Below, in pieces: positions 56,603 to 64,000 of a stretch of 64,000 nt of DNA. The notes under the pieces are model-generated. The model saw only the letters and a list, made by a program, of their open reading frames with translations, searched no databases and was not told the origin of the DNA. Position 1 is the first letter of the stretch; the number at the start of each line of letters is the position of its first letter. The DNA lies in assembly GCF_900074915.1 (NCBI RefSeq), contig NZ_LT222319.1, positions 4,125,001-4,189,000 of the forward strand. Direction: 5' to 3'. Both the position numbers and the translations under genes were made by a program. The stretch is from Pseudomonas cerasi (GTDB lineage Bacteria > Pseudomonadota > Gammaproteobacteria > Pseudomonadales > Pseudomonadaceae).

Positions 56603-57799
56603 ATGACCCCTGCAAATATCCCCGATCCGGATCTGAAATACCTGCAGAAAGTTCTGTTGGAAATGCTCGCGATCCCAAGCCCTACCGGCTTTACCGACAC
56701 TATTGTGCGTTACGTGGCCGAGCGCCTCGAAGAACTCGGCATCCCGTTCGAACTGACCCGCCGCGGCACGATTCGCGCCACGCTGAAGGGCAAGCAGAAC
56801 AGCCCCGACCGGGCCGTATCGGCGCACTTGGACACCATTGGTGCCAGTGTTCGGGAAGTCAAAGACAACGGCCGCCTGGCGCTGGCTGCAGTCGGCTGCT
56901 GGTCGAGCCGCTTTGCCGAAGGCAGCCGGGTCAGCGTGTTCACCGACACCGGCGTAATCCGTGGCAGCGTTCTGCCGCTGATGGCTTCCGGACATGCGTT
57001 CAACACCGCCGTGGACGAAATGCCGATCAGTTGGGACCACGTCGAGCTGCGCCTGGATGCCTATTGCACCACCCGCGCCGACTGCGAATCACTGGGCATC
57101 GGCATCGGTGACTTCGTGGCTTTCGACCCGCTGCCGGAGTTCACCGAGAGCGGACACATCAGTGCCCGTCACCTGGATGACAAAGCCGGTGTGGCGGCAC
57201 TGCTCGCCGCGCTGAAATCCATTGTCGACAGCGGTGCCGAGCCGTTGATCGATTGCCACCCGCTGTTCACCATCACCGAAGAAACCGGTACGGGCGCAGC
57301 CGGTGTGCTGCCTTGGGATGTGAGCGAATTCGTCGGCATCGACATTGCACCGGTTGCGCCGGGTCAACACTCCAGCGAGCACGCCGTCAGCGTGGCGATG
57401 CAGGACTCGGGCGGTCCTTACGACTACCACCTGTCCCGCCATCTGCTAAGGCTGGGTGTGGACAACGAGCTGCCGGTGCGTCGTGACCTGTTCCGCTATT
57501 ACTACAGTGATGCGCACTCGGCGGTGACCTCGGGGCATGACATCCGCACCGCCCTGCTGGCCTTCGGCTGTGACGCGACGCATGGCTACGAGCGCACGCA
57601 TATCGACAGTCTGGCAGCGCTGAGCAAGTTGCTCGGTGCCTACATGCTCAGCCCACCGGTATTCGCCAGCGATGCCAAGCCTGCGCAGAGCTCGCTGGAG
57701 CGCTTCAGCCATCAGATCGAGCACGATGCGCAGATGGAATCCGATACCCGCGTGCCACCGGTCGACAGCCTGATCGGGCAGAATCGCGAAAAGAGTTGA
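56603..57799 (+). CDS. M42-family peptidase of the NAGGN operon
   Basis: The 398-residue cytosolic metallo-aminopeptidase-like protein has zinc ligands in AVSAHLDTIG (His75, Asp77), ARHLDDKAG (Asp near 191), ITEETGTG (catalytic Glu pair near 227) and IDIAPVAPG. It is the third gene of the osmolyte operon, 79 bases after the synthetase with its own GAGGAG site. Linked M42 genes in this cluster are thought to handle turnover of the osmolyte, but the reaction is not proven. Length is normal for M42 peptidases with a short C-terminal extension. Confidence 0.88.
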   Translation: MTPANIPDPDLKYLQKVLLEMLAIPSPTGFTDTIVRYVAERLEELGIPFELTRRGTIRATLKGKQNSPDRAVSAHLDTIGASVREVKDNGRLALAAVGCWSSRFAEGSRVSVFTDTGVIRGSVLPLMASGHAFNTAVDEMPISWDHVELRLDAYCTTRADCESLGIGIGDFVAFDPLPEFTESGHISARHLDDKAGVAALLAALKSIVDSGAEPLIDCHPLFTITEETGTGAAGVLPWDVSEFVGIDIAPVAPGQHSSEHAVSVAMQDSGGPYDYHLSRHLLRLGVDNELPVRRDLFRYYYSDAHSAVTSGHDIRTALLAFGCDATHGYERTHIDSLAALSKLLGAYMLSPPVFASDAKPAQSSLERFSHQIEHDAQMESDTRVPPVDSLIGQNREKS

Positions 57800-57866
57800 G
57801 GCCCTGTGAATTGCGGTGCATGGCACCGCAGTTCTATCATCGCCGCTCATCGACACGAGAACCGCC

Positions 57867-58094
57867 ATGCTGATCCCCTACGACCAACTGGAACCTGACA
57901 CCCTCACTCGCCTGATCGAGGATTTCGTCACCCGTGAGGGCACCGATAATGGCGATGAAACACCGCTGCAAACCCGGGTACTGCGCGTGCGTCATGCGTT
58001 GACCAAGGGCCAGGCGGTGATCTTTTTCGACCTGGAGAGCCAGCAGTGTCAGCTGATGCTCAAGCACGACGTACCCAAGGAGTTTTTTGAATAA
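57867..58094 (+). CDS. yheU: YheU-family (UPF0270) protein
   Basis: The 75-residue protein starts MLIPYDQLEPDTLTRLIEDF and contains the family core FVTREGTDNGDETPLQTRVL with the RHALTKGQAVIFFDLESQQC end. It is cytosolic and of unknown function. The conserved MLIPY start fixes the ATG at 57867. Although it follows the NAGGN operon, a 67-base gap suggests separate expression. Intact. Confidence 0.88.
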   Translation: MLIPYDQLEPDTLTRLIEDFVTREGTDNGDETPLQTRVLRVRHALTKGQAVIFFDLESQQCQLMLKHDVPKEFFE

Positions 58095-58165
58095 CGCCTA
58101 CGGTGCCTTAGCCGGGTTTTCGACAGGCCGAGTCAGGTCATCTGCCCATAAGATCGCTTGCTGAC

Positions 58166-58189
58166 AACGCCGCTCACTGAAGCGGCGTT
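58166..58189. other. Hairpin spanning the csrA stop codon
   Basis: AACGCCGCT (58166-58174) pairs with AGCGGCGTT (58181-58189), a perfect 9-bp stem. The csrA stop (58174-58176) lies at the stem-loop boundary. No T tract follows on the minus side, so termination is weak, but it could protect the mRNA 3' end. Confidence 0.55.
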
Positions 58190-58368
58190 GTTGCCTGTTG
58201 CGAAAGCGTCCTGGCAATGCGCTTATAGACCTCGGCGCGGTGCACCTTGACGTCTTTCGGGGCATTGATCCCGAGCCTGACCTGATTGCCGTTGATCCCC
58301 AGAATCTGCACGGTGATGTCATCACCGATGGAAAACGTTTCGCCAATTTCCCGCATCAGTACCAGCAT
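58174..58368 (-). CDS. csrA: CsrA/RsmA-family post-transcriptional regulator (divergent paralogue)
   Basis: The 64-residue protein begins MLVLMREIGETFSIGDDITV. It keeps the RNA-binding residues Leu4 and Arg6 of strand 1 and Arg44 in VHRAEVY. It differs from the classic MLILTRR start (Met5, Glu7) and has a C-terminal extension ARTLSQQATTPLQ. CsrA dimers bind GGA motifs in mRNA leaders to block translation and are titrated by Rsm small RNAs. Pseudomonas species carry several such paralogues. The start at 58368 fits the conserved N-terminus; longer in-frame starts are unlikely. Isolated gene. Confidence 0.9.
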   Translation of the reverse strand: MLVLMREIGETFSIGDDITVQILGINGNQVRLGINAPKDVKVHRAEVYKRIARTLSQQATTPLQ

Positions 58369-58538
58369 TTTTCCCACCCTTGCGTTGCGCAAAAGAGGCA
58401 GGGTGCATGGCGAAACGTGGCGCTTCAATGCACTGATGGCAAATCAGTAACGTCCTGCAACAGCACCGGAAAAGACTGAAGGAAACGTCTTACTTTCCGG
58501 CCAAATCCGTGGGAAATTTCGTTCGCGGCGGTGGTTAC

Positions 58539-58871
58539 TCAGGAGGCAGACCAACGTGGCCCCAGCAGAATGATGGTCGCACCGAGGACGCAGAACGCCA
58601 GACCCAGCCAGTCCGTGCCCAGCGGCCTGACCCGCTCGACCAGCCCCAACCAGGCGATCGACGCAATAATGTAGATCCCGCCATACGCCGCATAGGCACG
58701 CCCCGCGTAAGCCGCCTCCACACGTGTCAGCAACAGTGCAAACAGCGTCAGGCTGACCAGCGCAGGGATCACCCACAGCGCGCTCTTGCCCTGGCGCAGC
58801 CATAGCCAGAAGGCATAGCAGCCGAATATCTCGAACAGGGCGGCGAGGAAGAACCACAGATAATTGAGCAT
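58539..58871 (-). CDS. YnfA/UPF0060-family membrane protein
   Basis: This 110-residue four-helix inner-membrane protein reads LNYLWFFLAALFEIFGCYAF, then GKSALWVIPALVSLTLFALL, RAYAAYGGIYIIASIAWLGL and ATIILLGPRW. The pattern and length match YnfA, related to small multidrug transporters but of uncertain substrate. The family's acidic residue in the first helix (FEIFGCY) is present. Intact. Confidence 0.9.
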   Translation of the reverse strand: MLNYLWFFLAALFEIFGCYAFWLWLRQGKSALWVIPALVSLTLFALLLTRVEAAYAGRAYAAYGGIYIIASIAWLGLVERVRPLGTDWLGLAFCVLGATIILLGPRWSAS

Positions 58872-58967
58872 GAAAGGTTCTCAGGACAGGGCTGAAAGAT
58901 GCGCGCAACCCTACCAGAAAACCGTGCGGTCATGACCTTGATAACCTTGAACAGGCAACGCCGTACC

Positions 58968-59176
58968 CCCAAGAGGACGCGGAGCGTCCGGAAAGGCATC
59001 CGACGCGGAGCGTCGCACGATAGTTGCGGTTATCGTTCCCTACGCTCCAGCGTGGGAATGCAGGTCGCGACGCTCTGCTTCGCACGATAGTTGAGGTGAT
59101 CGTTCCTCACGCTCCAGCGTGGGAATGCAGGTCGCGACGCTCTGCGTCGCAAGAGGACGCGGAGCGTCCGGGCTAG
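58968..59176. repeat. REP cluster with 67-bp tandem duplication
   Basis: A unit beginning CGCACGATAGTTG occurs at 59014-59080 and again at 59081-59147, nearly identical (67 bp). Each contains CACGCTCCAGCGTGGGAATG or a one-base variant, and GTCGCGACGCTCTGC. GGACGCGGAGCGTCC palindromes flank the pair on both sides, making a bundled REP element between ynfA and the SDR gene. Confidence 0.85.
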
Positions 59177-59992
59177 TCAGGCATGCCCCTTCTGCGCCTT
59201 GGCGCGCATCTTGGCGCACATGACGGTCATTTCGTCATACATCGCCTGTGGCTGTTTGCGCTTCAGGTCCCAGGCCATACGGCCCTCTTCGTGGGGCAAG
59301 ATCATGAATTCGCCTTCGCCCACCTGCCTGAAGATGTAGTCGGCGATATCTGCGGCGGTGATCGGCGAATTCTCCAGCAACCTGCCGATCTGCGCCTTCA
59401 TCGCGGGCGTAGGGCCACGGAAGGAATCCAGCAGGTTGGTTTGAAAGAACGATGGGCAGACCACATGAACACCAACGCCTTGGTCATGCAGTTCGACCAG
59501 CAGGCTCTCGGAAAGCGCGACGACCCCGGCCTTGGCGACGTTGTAATTGCTCATCGCCGGGGCCTGCATCAGCGCTGCCATCGAGGCGATGTTGATGATC
59601 CGGCCCTTGCTGGCCAGCAACATCGGCAGGAACGCCTTGCAGCCTTTGACCACGCCCATCAGATTGATCGCAATCTGCCAGTCCCAGTCCTCCAGCGACA
59701 ATTCGTTGAAGAAGCCACCGGACGCGACACCCGCGTTGTTGACGATGATGTCGATACCGCCGAAGCGCTGTTCGCACGCCTGGGCAAACGCGGTGAGCTG
59801 GCTGTAGTCGCGAACGTCGCAACGCTGTACAAAACCGTCACCACCCACCTCGCGTACCAGCGCAAGGGTCTCCTGCAGGCCTGCATCGTTGACGTCCGAC
59901 AGTGCCAGCCGCCAGCCTTCGCGCGCCCAGCGCAGTGCAATTTCACGACCCAGACCTGAGCCGGCGCCAGTAATCATGATGCGGTTTTGCAT
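59177..59992 (-). CDS. Short-chain dehydrogenase/reductase
   Basis: From MQNRIMITGAGSGLGREIAL the enzyme is 271 residues. It has the classical SDR cofactor motif TGAGSGLG, the NNAGVASGG structural motif, the catalytic Ser in INIASMAAL, and the YNVAKAG active-site Tyr/Lys pair. The C-terminal tail is basic and Met-rich, typical of a subgroup acting on larger hydrophobic substrates. It is an NAD(P)-dependent oxidoreductase of unknown substrate. The start at 59992 is chosen because Rossmann folds begin a few residues before the glycine motif. Intact. Confidence 0.88.
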   Translation of the reverse strand: MQNRIMITGAGSGLGREIALRWAREGWRLALSDVNDAGLQETLALVREVGGDGFVQRCDVRDYSQLTAFAQACEQRFGGIDIIVNNAGVASGGFFNELSLEDWDWQIAINLMGVVKGCKAFLPMLLASKGRIINIASMAALMQAPAMSNYNVAKAGVVALSESLLVELHDQGVGVHVVCPSFFQTNLLDSFRGPTPAMKAQIGRLLENSPITAADIADYIFRQVGEGEFMILPHEEGRMAWDLKRKQPQAMYDEMTVMCAKMRAKAQKGHA

Positions 59993-60095
59993 AGCCGAGA
60001 GCCTTGTGATGTGCAGGAGTTGCCTGAGTGTAATCACAGTGGAAGCGCCACAACCCCACCATCAAGACGCTGAATGCCTGGTGCAAACCGCAGCC

Positions 60096-60476
60096 CTATG
60101 AACGCCTCGCTCGTGTCACATACCGCACCAGCAACAGGCCATACACCGACACATTGAGCAGCACGACAATGCCGCCCAGCCAAAGCTGTATGCCCGGCGT
60201 AAGCCCGGCCGGGTAAATCAGCGGGATCAGATAATGCTCCACGAAGCCCCCGGTGTAGCCCTGCCCTCCAGCGTTGCTGCGCAGGGTGTTTTCCAGCGGT
60301 GTCAGCGGGCAATACAGGTGCAGAAACTCGACCGCTGTCCCCCAGGCCGCAGCAGGAACGTGCAGCAGTGCCAGCCAGGGCCTTCTCAATACCAGCAGTC
60401 CGCCGAACAGGACGAACACAATGAACAGTAGATGAAACACGACCACGGCATCCGCCGCCACTCGATAAATCATCAC
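60096..60476 (-). CDS. DUF2784 membrane protein
   Basis: The 126-residue protein has about four transmembrane helices: AADAVVVFHLLFIVFVLFGG, LLHVPAAAWGTAVEFLHLYC, a loop PLTPLENTLRSNAGGQGYTG and the terminal IQLWLGGIVVLLNVSVYGLL. The W/H/C pattern (HLYCPLTPLEN) is diagnostic of DUF2784, whose function is unknown. The start is MM; either Met is possible. Monocistronic. Confidence 0.85.
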   Translation of the reverse strand: MMIYRVAADAVVVFHLLFIVFVLFGGLLVLRRPWLALLHVPAAAWGTAVEFLHLYCPLTPLENTLRSNAGGQGYTGGFVEHYLIPLIYPAGLTPGIQLWLGGIVVLLNVSVYGLLLVRYVTRARRS

Positions 60477-60788
60477 GGTGTCCTCTTGTGGGCCATGCCT
60501 CAGGTAGAAAGTTCACGCCGCGCGGAGACTTTCCAGGGTGTTTAGTTCAATTATTTTTAAGACTGAATCAAACGCATCAGGTCAAAAAAGACCGAGTTAT
60601 TGTCAGACAAAAATGCGACAAACCCCTGATTTTCAATGATTTTCAAATATGTAATAAATTATTAAAAATAGATCGAACCTTTCTCCGACGCCCAGAGTCC
60701 GATGAGTCAAGCAGGCAACTTCATACCGTCCGGCATGACGTTTGAACTGCATCTGTTAATTAACACTAATGTAAAGAGGGAACTCACC
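60477..60788 (+). other. AT-rich intergenic region upstream of the DUF3309 gene
   Basis: No coding sequence is visible. It is strikingly AT-rich between 60540 and 60670 and ends with the AlgU-like promoter listed separately. An AGAGGGAA site precedes the DUF3309 ATG. Confidence 0.6.
60675..60702 (+). promoter_or_regulatory. Possible AlgU (sigma-22) promoter
   Basis: GAACCT (60675-60680), a 17-base spacer and TCCGA (60698-60702) resemble the extracytoplasmic-stress promoter GAACTT-N16/17-TCtgA of Pseudomonas AlgU. The distance to the DUF3309 ATG is 86 bases. Both boxes have mismatches, so this is a hypothesis. Confidence 0.4.
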
Positions 60789-60947
60789 ATGGGCATCGGC
60801 ACTATTCTTATCATCGTTCTGATTCTGCTGCTAGTTGGCGGTTTGCCAGTATTCCCGCACTCGCGCAGCTGGGGCTACGGTCCGTCGGGCATCATCGGTA
60901 CGATCCTGGTGATCCTGCTGATTCTGGTGTTGCTCGGCAAGATATGA
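60789..60947 (+). CDS. DUF3309 small hydrophobic protein
   Basis: The 52-residue protein reads MGIGTILIIVLILLLVGGLP, a central FPHSRSWGYGPSG loop, and GTILVILLILVLLGKI: two transmembrane helices joined by the aromatic loop diagnostic of DUF3309. It is likely an inner-membrane protein of unknown, probably stress-related, role. AGAGGGAA is the ribosome-binding site. A terminator follows 39 bases later. Confidence 0.88.
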   Translation: MGIGTILIIVLILLLVGGLPVFPHSRSWGYGPSGIIGTILVILLILVLLGKI

Positions 60948-60985
60948 CCTGCTGCTCCACGCAGCAGTGCATGTAGCCAATAAAA

Positions 60986-61012
60986 ACCCCGCTTTTTCAA
61001 GCGGGTTTTTTT
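60986..61012. terminator. Rho-independent terminator (bidirectional)
   Basis: An ACCCCGC arm pairs with GCGGGT around a TTTTTCAA loop, with A's before and seven T's after. It ends the DUF3309 transcript and may also serve the opposing actP transcript. Confidence 0.85.
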
Positions 61013-61025
61013 ATCGGCCATGAAA

Positions 61026-61045
61026 AAGCAGCCCGAAGGCTGCTT
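61026..61045 (-). terminator. Terminator for the DUF485-actP operon
   Basis: AAGCAGCC and GGCTGCTT form a stem with a four-base loop (TTCG on the reverse strand), followed on that strand by a T run, 20 bases past the actP stop. Confidence 0.8.
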
Positions 61046-61064
61046 CGTTCACAACAACCTGAAC

Positions 61065-62723
61065 TTAGTGCGAAACCGCACCACTGGCACCCAGCCCCGT
61101 CTGCGAGCGGACGAATTGCGGGAAGAACAGCGCGCGCTCGCCCTCTGCCGCTTTCGACTTGTCGGTGATGGAGAAGAACCAGATACCTACGAAGGCGATG
61201 GCGATGGAGAACAGCGCCGGGTATTCGTAAGGGAAAATGGCTTTCTCGTGATGCAGGATCTGCACCCAGATGGTCGGACCCAGCACCATCAGCACCACTG
61301 CACTGATCAGGCCCATCCAGCCGCCGATCATGGCGCCACGGGTGGTCAGGTTTTTCCAGTACATGGAAAGCAACAGGATCGGGAAGTTGCAGCTTGCCGC
61401 GACCGAGAACGCCAGGCCCACCATGAAGGCGATGTTCTGGCTTTCAAAGGCAATACCCAGAAAGATCGCCACGACCGCCAAAGCGATGGTGGTAATTTTC
61501 GAGATACGGATCTCGTCCTTCTCGTTGGCTTTGCCTGCCTTGATGACGCTGGCATACAGGTCGTGGGAAACCGCCGAAGCACCCGCCAGAGTCAGACCGG
61601 CAACCACTGCCAGAATGGTGGCGAAGGCTACTGCCGAGATGAAGCCCAGGAACAGACTGCCACCGACCGCATCGGCCAGGTGAACCGCTGCCATGTTGTT
61701 ACCGCCCAGCAAGGCGCCCGCTGCATCCTTGAACGCCGGATTGGTGCTGACCAGCAGGATCGCGCCGAAACCGATGATGAAGGTCAGGATGTAGAAGTAG
61801 CCAATAAAGCCGGTTGCGTAGAGCACTGACTTGCGGGCTTCCTTGGCATCGCTCACGGTGAAGAAGCGCATCAGGATGTGTGGCAGGCCTGCGGTACCGA
61901 ACATCAGGGCCAGACCCAGCGAGAACGCCGAGATCGGGTCTTTCACCAGCCCGCCAGGGCTCATGATCGCCTCACCTTTGGGGTGAACCTTGATCGCTTC
62001 GGAGAACAGCATGTTGAAGTCGAAGTTGACGTGCTTCATGACCATCAGTGCCATGAACGAAGCACCTGACAGCAACATCACCGCCTTGATGATCTGCACC
62101 CAGGTCGTGGCGAGCATGCCGCCGAACAGCACATAGAGGCACATCAGGATCCCGACCAACACCACCGCAACGGCGTAGTCCAGACCGAACAGCAGCTGGA
62201 TCAGCTTGCCGGCACCGACCATTTGCGCAATCAGGTAAAACGCCACCACCACCAGCGAGCCGCAGGCAGACAGGGTACGAATTTCCTTTTGCTTGAGGCG
62301 GTACGAGGCCACGTCGGCAAAGGTGTATTTACCCAGGTTACGCAAGCGTTCGGCGATCAGGAACAGGATGATCGGCCAGCCCACCAGGAAGCCGATCGAG
62401 TAGATCAGGCCATCGTAGCCGGAGGTGTAGACCAGTGCGGAAATCCCCAGAAAGGAGGCTGCCGACATGTAGTCACCGGCAATCGCCAGCCCGTTCTGGA
62501 AACCGGTGATCTTGCCACCTGCCGAGTAATAGTCCGACGCGGTCTTGTTCTTTTTCGACGCCCAGTAGGTGATGTACAGCGTGAAGGCTACGAAGACCAC
62601 GAACATGACGATCGCGGCGACGTTCAGGGGTTGCTTCTGCACTGCACCCGTCAACGCGTCTGCCGCCCAGAGGGTCGGCGCGAACGCGGCCAGGCCAAGT
62701 GCTGCTGATAGGCGCCGGATCAT
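61065..62723 (-). CDS. actP: Cation/acetate symporter ActP
   Basis: The 552-residue sodium:solute symporter (SSS family) has a signal-like N-terminus cleaved after TLWAAD, then about 13 membrane helices. Diagnostic segments include SDYYSAGGKITGFQNGLAIA, DYMSAASFLGISALVYTSGY, GTAGLPHILMRFFTVSDAKE and a C-terminal IWFFSITDKS. It imports acetate and other short monocarboxylates. The ATG overlaps the DUF485 stop (ATGA), the conserved yjcH-actP arrangement. No acs gene follows within the window. Full length. Confidence 0.93.
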   Translation of the reverse strand: MIRRLSAALGLAAFAPTLWAADALTGAVQKQPLNVAAIVMFVVFVAFTLYITYWASKKNKTASDYYSAGGKITGFQNGLAIAGDYMSAASFLGISALVYTSGYDGLIYSIGFLVGWPIILFLIAERLRNLGKYTFADVASYRLKQKEIRTLSACGSLVVVAFYLIAQMVGAGKLIQLLFGLDYAVAVVLVGILMCLYVLFGGMLATTWVQIIKAVMLLSGASFMALMVMKHVNFDFNMLFSEAIKVHPKGEAIMSPGGLVKDPISAFSLGLALMFGTAGLPHILMRFFTVSDAKEARKSVLYATGFIGYFYILTFIIGFGAILLVSTNPAFKDAAGALLGGNNMAAVHLADAVGGSLFLGFISAVAFATILAVVAGLTLAGASAVSHDLYASVIKAGKANEKDEIRISKITTIALAVVAIFLGIAFESQNIAFMVGLAFSVAASCNFPILLLSMYWKNLTTRGAMIGGWMGLISAVVLMVLGPTIWVQILHHEKAIFPYEYPALFSIAIAFVGIWFFSITDKSKAAEGERALFFPQFVRSQTGLGASGAVSH

Positions 62724-63031
62724 TGCTGAGCCTCCTTCAGGATCGCGTTATTCAGGTCATCGAATTCACCGTTGGCACGGCGAACATAGATGGCGGTCAA
62801 TATAAACGCGGAAAGGATCAGCCCTACGCCTATCGGCATTCCCCAGGTAATGGTCGAAGTGGGACTCAGTTTGGCCCCCAGAATATGGGGTCCGTAAGCA
62901 ATCAAAAGAATAAAGGCCGCATACAGGCCAAGCATGATCGCCGAGAGAATCCAGGCGAACCGCTCTCTTTTGGATACCAGCTCCTTGAAACGCGGGCTGT
63001 TTTGAATCGAGAGGTAAATGCTGTCGTTCAT
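62720..63031 (-). CDS. DUF485 (YjcH-like) membrane protein
   Basis: The 103-residue inner-membrane protein starts MNDSIYLSIQNSPRFKELVS, then two transmembrane helices (AWILSAIMLGLYAAFILLIA, PIGVGLILSAFILTAIYVRR) with FDDLNNAIL at the end. It is the constant partner of actP and is thought to assist the symporter. It overlaps actP by four bases. The GAGGACAAAAACA stretch upstream supplies the ribosome-binding site. Confidence 0.9.
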   Translation of the reverse strand: MNDSIYLSIQNSPRFKELVSKRERFAWILSAIMLGLYAAFILLIAYGPHILGAKLSPTSTITWGMPIGVGLILSAFILTAIYVRRANGEFDDLNNAILKEAQQ

Positions 63032-63200
63032 TGTTTTTGTCCTCGCAGCACAGATGAGATGTCACGTAATGCACTTTAGTCGGGTCCGGCGCGCACTCCA
63101 GACGACCTTAGTATTAGAACGACATTAGCTGCAGATACCTCTTCTCGCACGGCCTGGACCCACCGGCAGTCGGTCGCACCGAAAACACTCCCGGGCAGGA

Positions 63201-63237
63201 AAACAAAAGGCCGTCTGGCGATAACACCAGACGGCCT
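63201..63237 (-). terminator. Terminator of the glycine-betaine-type binding protein gene
   Basis: AGGCCGTCTGG (63208-63218) and CCAGACGGCCT (63227-63237) form an 11-bp stem. On the minus strand it is followed by TTTTGTTT. It lies 29 bases past the gene stop. Confidence 0.88.
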
Positions 63238-63265
63238 CGAGAACGGCTGTTCAGACACTTTGAGA

Positions 63266-64000
63266 CTATTTGGCAGTCCATGCAGCAACACGGTCCGGGT
63301 GCTTGGCTACCCAGTCCTTGGCTGCAGCTTCAGGTTTGGCACCGTCCTGAATCGCCAGCATCACCTCACCGATTTCATCCTTGGATGCCCACTGGAATTT
63401 TTTCAGGAAGGCCACGACCTCAGGGGCTTTTTTCTCCAGCCCAAGGCTGCCAACGTTGTCTACGGTTTCAGCTTCACCGTAGACACCTTTCGGGTCGTCG
63501 AGGAAACGCAGCTTCCATTTGGCGAACATCCAGTGCGGCACCCAGCCGGTGACGACGATGGATTTCTTCGCCTTCTCGGCGCGGGTCAGCTCGGCAATCA
63601 TGCCTGCGCCGGAGCTCGCCTGCAGTTTATAGCCGTCCAGACCATAGTCCTTGATAGCCTGATCGGTCTTGAGCATCACGCCCGAGCCCGCATCGATCCC
63701 GGTGATCTTCTTGTTGAAGGAAGCATCGGTCTTCAGGTCTTCGATGGTTTTGGCCTTCACGTATTCAGGCACGATCAGGCCAATCTTGGCGTCCTTGAAG
63801 TTGGGGCCATAGTTGACGACCTGGTCCTTGTACTTGGCGTAGTACTCGCCATGCGTGCCTGGAAGCCACGCAGACAGCATCAGGTCGAGCTTGTCGGTGG
63901 CCACCGCCTGCCACATGATCCCTGCAGCGACAGACTGCAACTTGACGTCATAACCAAGCTTTTGCTTGATCACTTCGGAGGCCACGAAGGTGGTGGCGAC
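63266..64000 (-). CDS. Glycine betaine/proline-type ABC substrate-binding protein (5' partial)
   Basis: The reading frame is open to the right edge (VATTFVASEVIKQKLGYDVK...), so the signal peptide is outside the window. It has OpuAC-family features: GIMWQAVATDKLDLMLSAWL and PGTHGEYYAKYKDQVVNYGP (aromatic ligand cage), IDAGSGVMLKTDQAIKDYGL, and TGWVPHWMFAKWKLRFLDDP with cage Trp residues. It binds quaternary ammonium or related compounds in the periplasm for an ABC importer. No permease gene lies downstream, only a terminator, so it is either last in an operon or an orphan binding protein. Linked by theme to the NAGGN operon. Confidence 0.88.
   Translation of the reverse strand, partial: VATTFVASEVIKQKLGYDVKLQSVAAGIMWQAVATDKLDLMLSAWLPGTHGEYYAKYKDQVVNYGPNFKDAKIGLIVPEYVKAKTIEDLKTDASFNKKITGIDAGSGVMLKTDQAIKDYGLDGYKLQASSGAGMIAELTRAEKAKKSIVVTGWVPHWMFAKWKLRFLDDPKGVYGEAETVDNVGSLGLEKKAPEVVAFLKKFQWASKDEIGEVMLAIQDGAKPEAAAKDWVAKHPDRVAAWTAK

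Noticed and set aside
53929..56700. Minus-strand ORFs of 512 and 380 codons over the NAGGN genes
   Set aside because: They are antisense to two clearly recognised enzymes with conserved catalytic motifs.
1..64000. CRISPR array, tRNA or rRNA genes
   Set aside because: No regularly spaced direct repeats with unique spacers were seen. The repeats present are REP palindromes. No tRNA cloverleaf or rRNA stretch was recognised.

Overview
The window looks like a chromosome segment of a plant-associated Pseudomonas, most likely the P. syringae group. The basis is gene content recognised by eye: the NAGGN osmolyte operon, a FimV-type hub protein, mnmC, recQ, polyphosphate:AMP phosphotransferase, actP/DUF485, several chemoreceptors, subtilase autotransporters and clusters of Pseudomonas REP-type palindromes. 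No database search was run.

Two landscapes are visible. About 1-28.2 kb is a decaying accessory region. It holds a c-di-GMP enzyme running off the left edge, a collapsed chemoreceptor remnant, a ModA-like binding protein, and a string of disabled genes (DUF2231 membrane protein, hydrolase, beta-propeller, metallo-beta-lactamase-fold and SGNH genes, each truncated, frameshifted or carrying stops). An intact GH5 glycosidase, a GNAT acetyltransferase, a chemoreceptor, a monoglyceride-lipase-like hydrolase and an aldo/keto reductase lacking two catalytic residues are also present. Remnants of IS5, IS427-type, IS3 and Tn3-resolvase elements lie between them, along with one apparently complete IS21-family element. 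A class A acid phosphatase fused to an autotransporter is split only by an eight-G tract, which suggests a phase-variable surface enzyme. A restriction cluster (5mC methyltransferase, AspBHI/Mrr-like nuclease, Vsr) lies against the IS21 element; its methyltransferase carries an in-frame stop and a cut-off C-terminus while the nuclease is open. A BRO-N protein follows, preceded by a possible structured RNA and a 21-codon leader ORF.

About 28.9-35.1 kb carries two tandem subtilisin autotransporters, one intact and one broken by a single extra base. From 35.4 kb onward the sequence is core chromosome: an Aer-like receptor, a small zinc-finger protein, FimV-like protein, a MarR regulator, RecQ, YecA- and YbaN-like proteins, Pap, MnmC, an ABC permease operon ending in an AttH/CrtC-like lipoprotein, and HicAB. 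The three-gene NAGGN operon, YheU, a CsrA paralogue, YnfA, an SDR enzyme, DUF2784, DUF3309, DUF485-ActP and a glycine-betaine-type binding protein running off the right edge complete it.

Osmotic and stress adaptation recurs in the core part (NAGGN synthesis, betaine-type binding protein, DUF3309 with an AlgU-like promoter). The accessory part combines surface enzymes, defence and mobile-element debris. No CRISPR array, rRNA or tRNA gene was seen.
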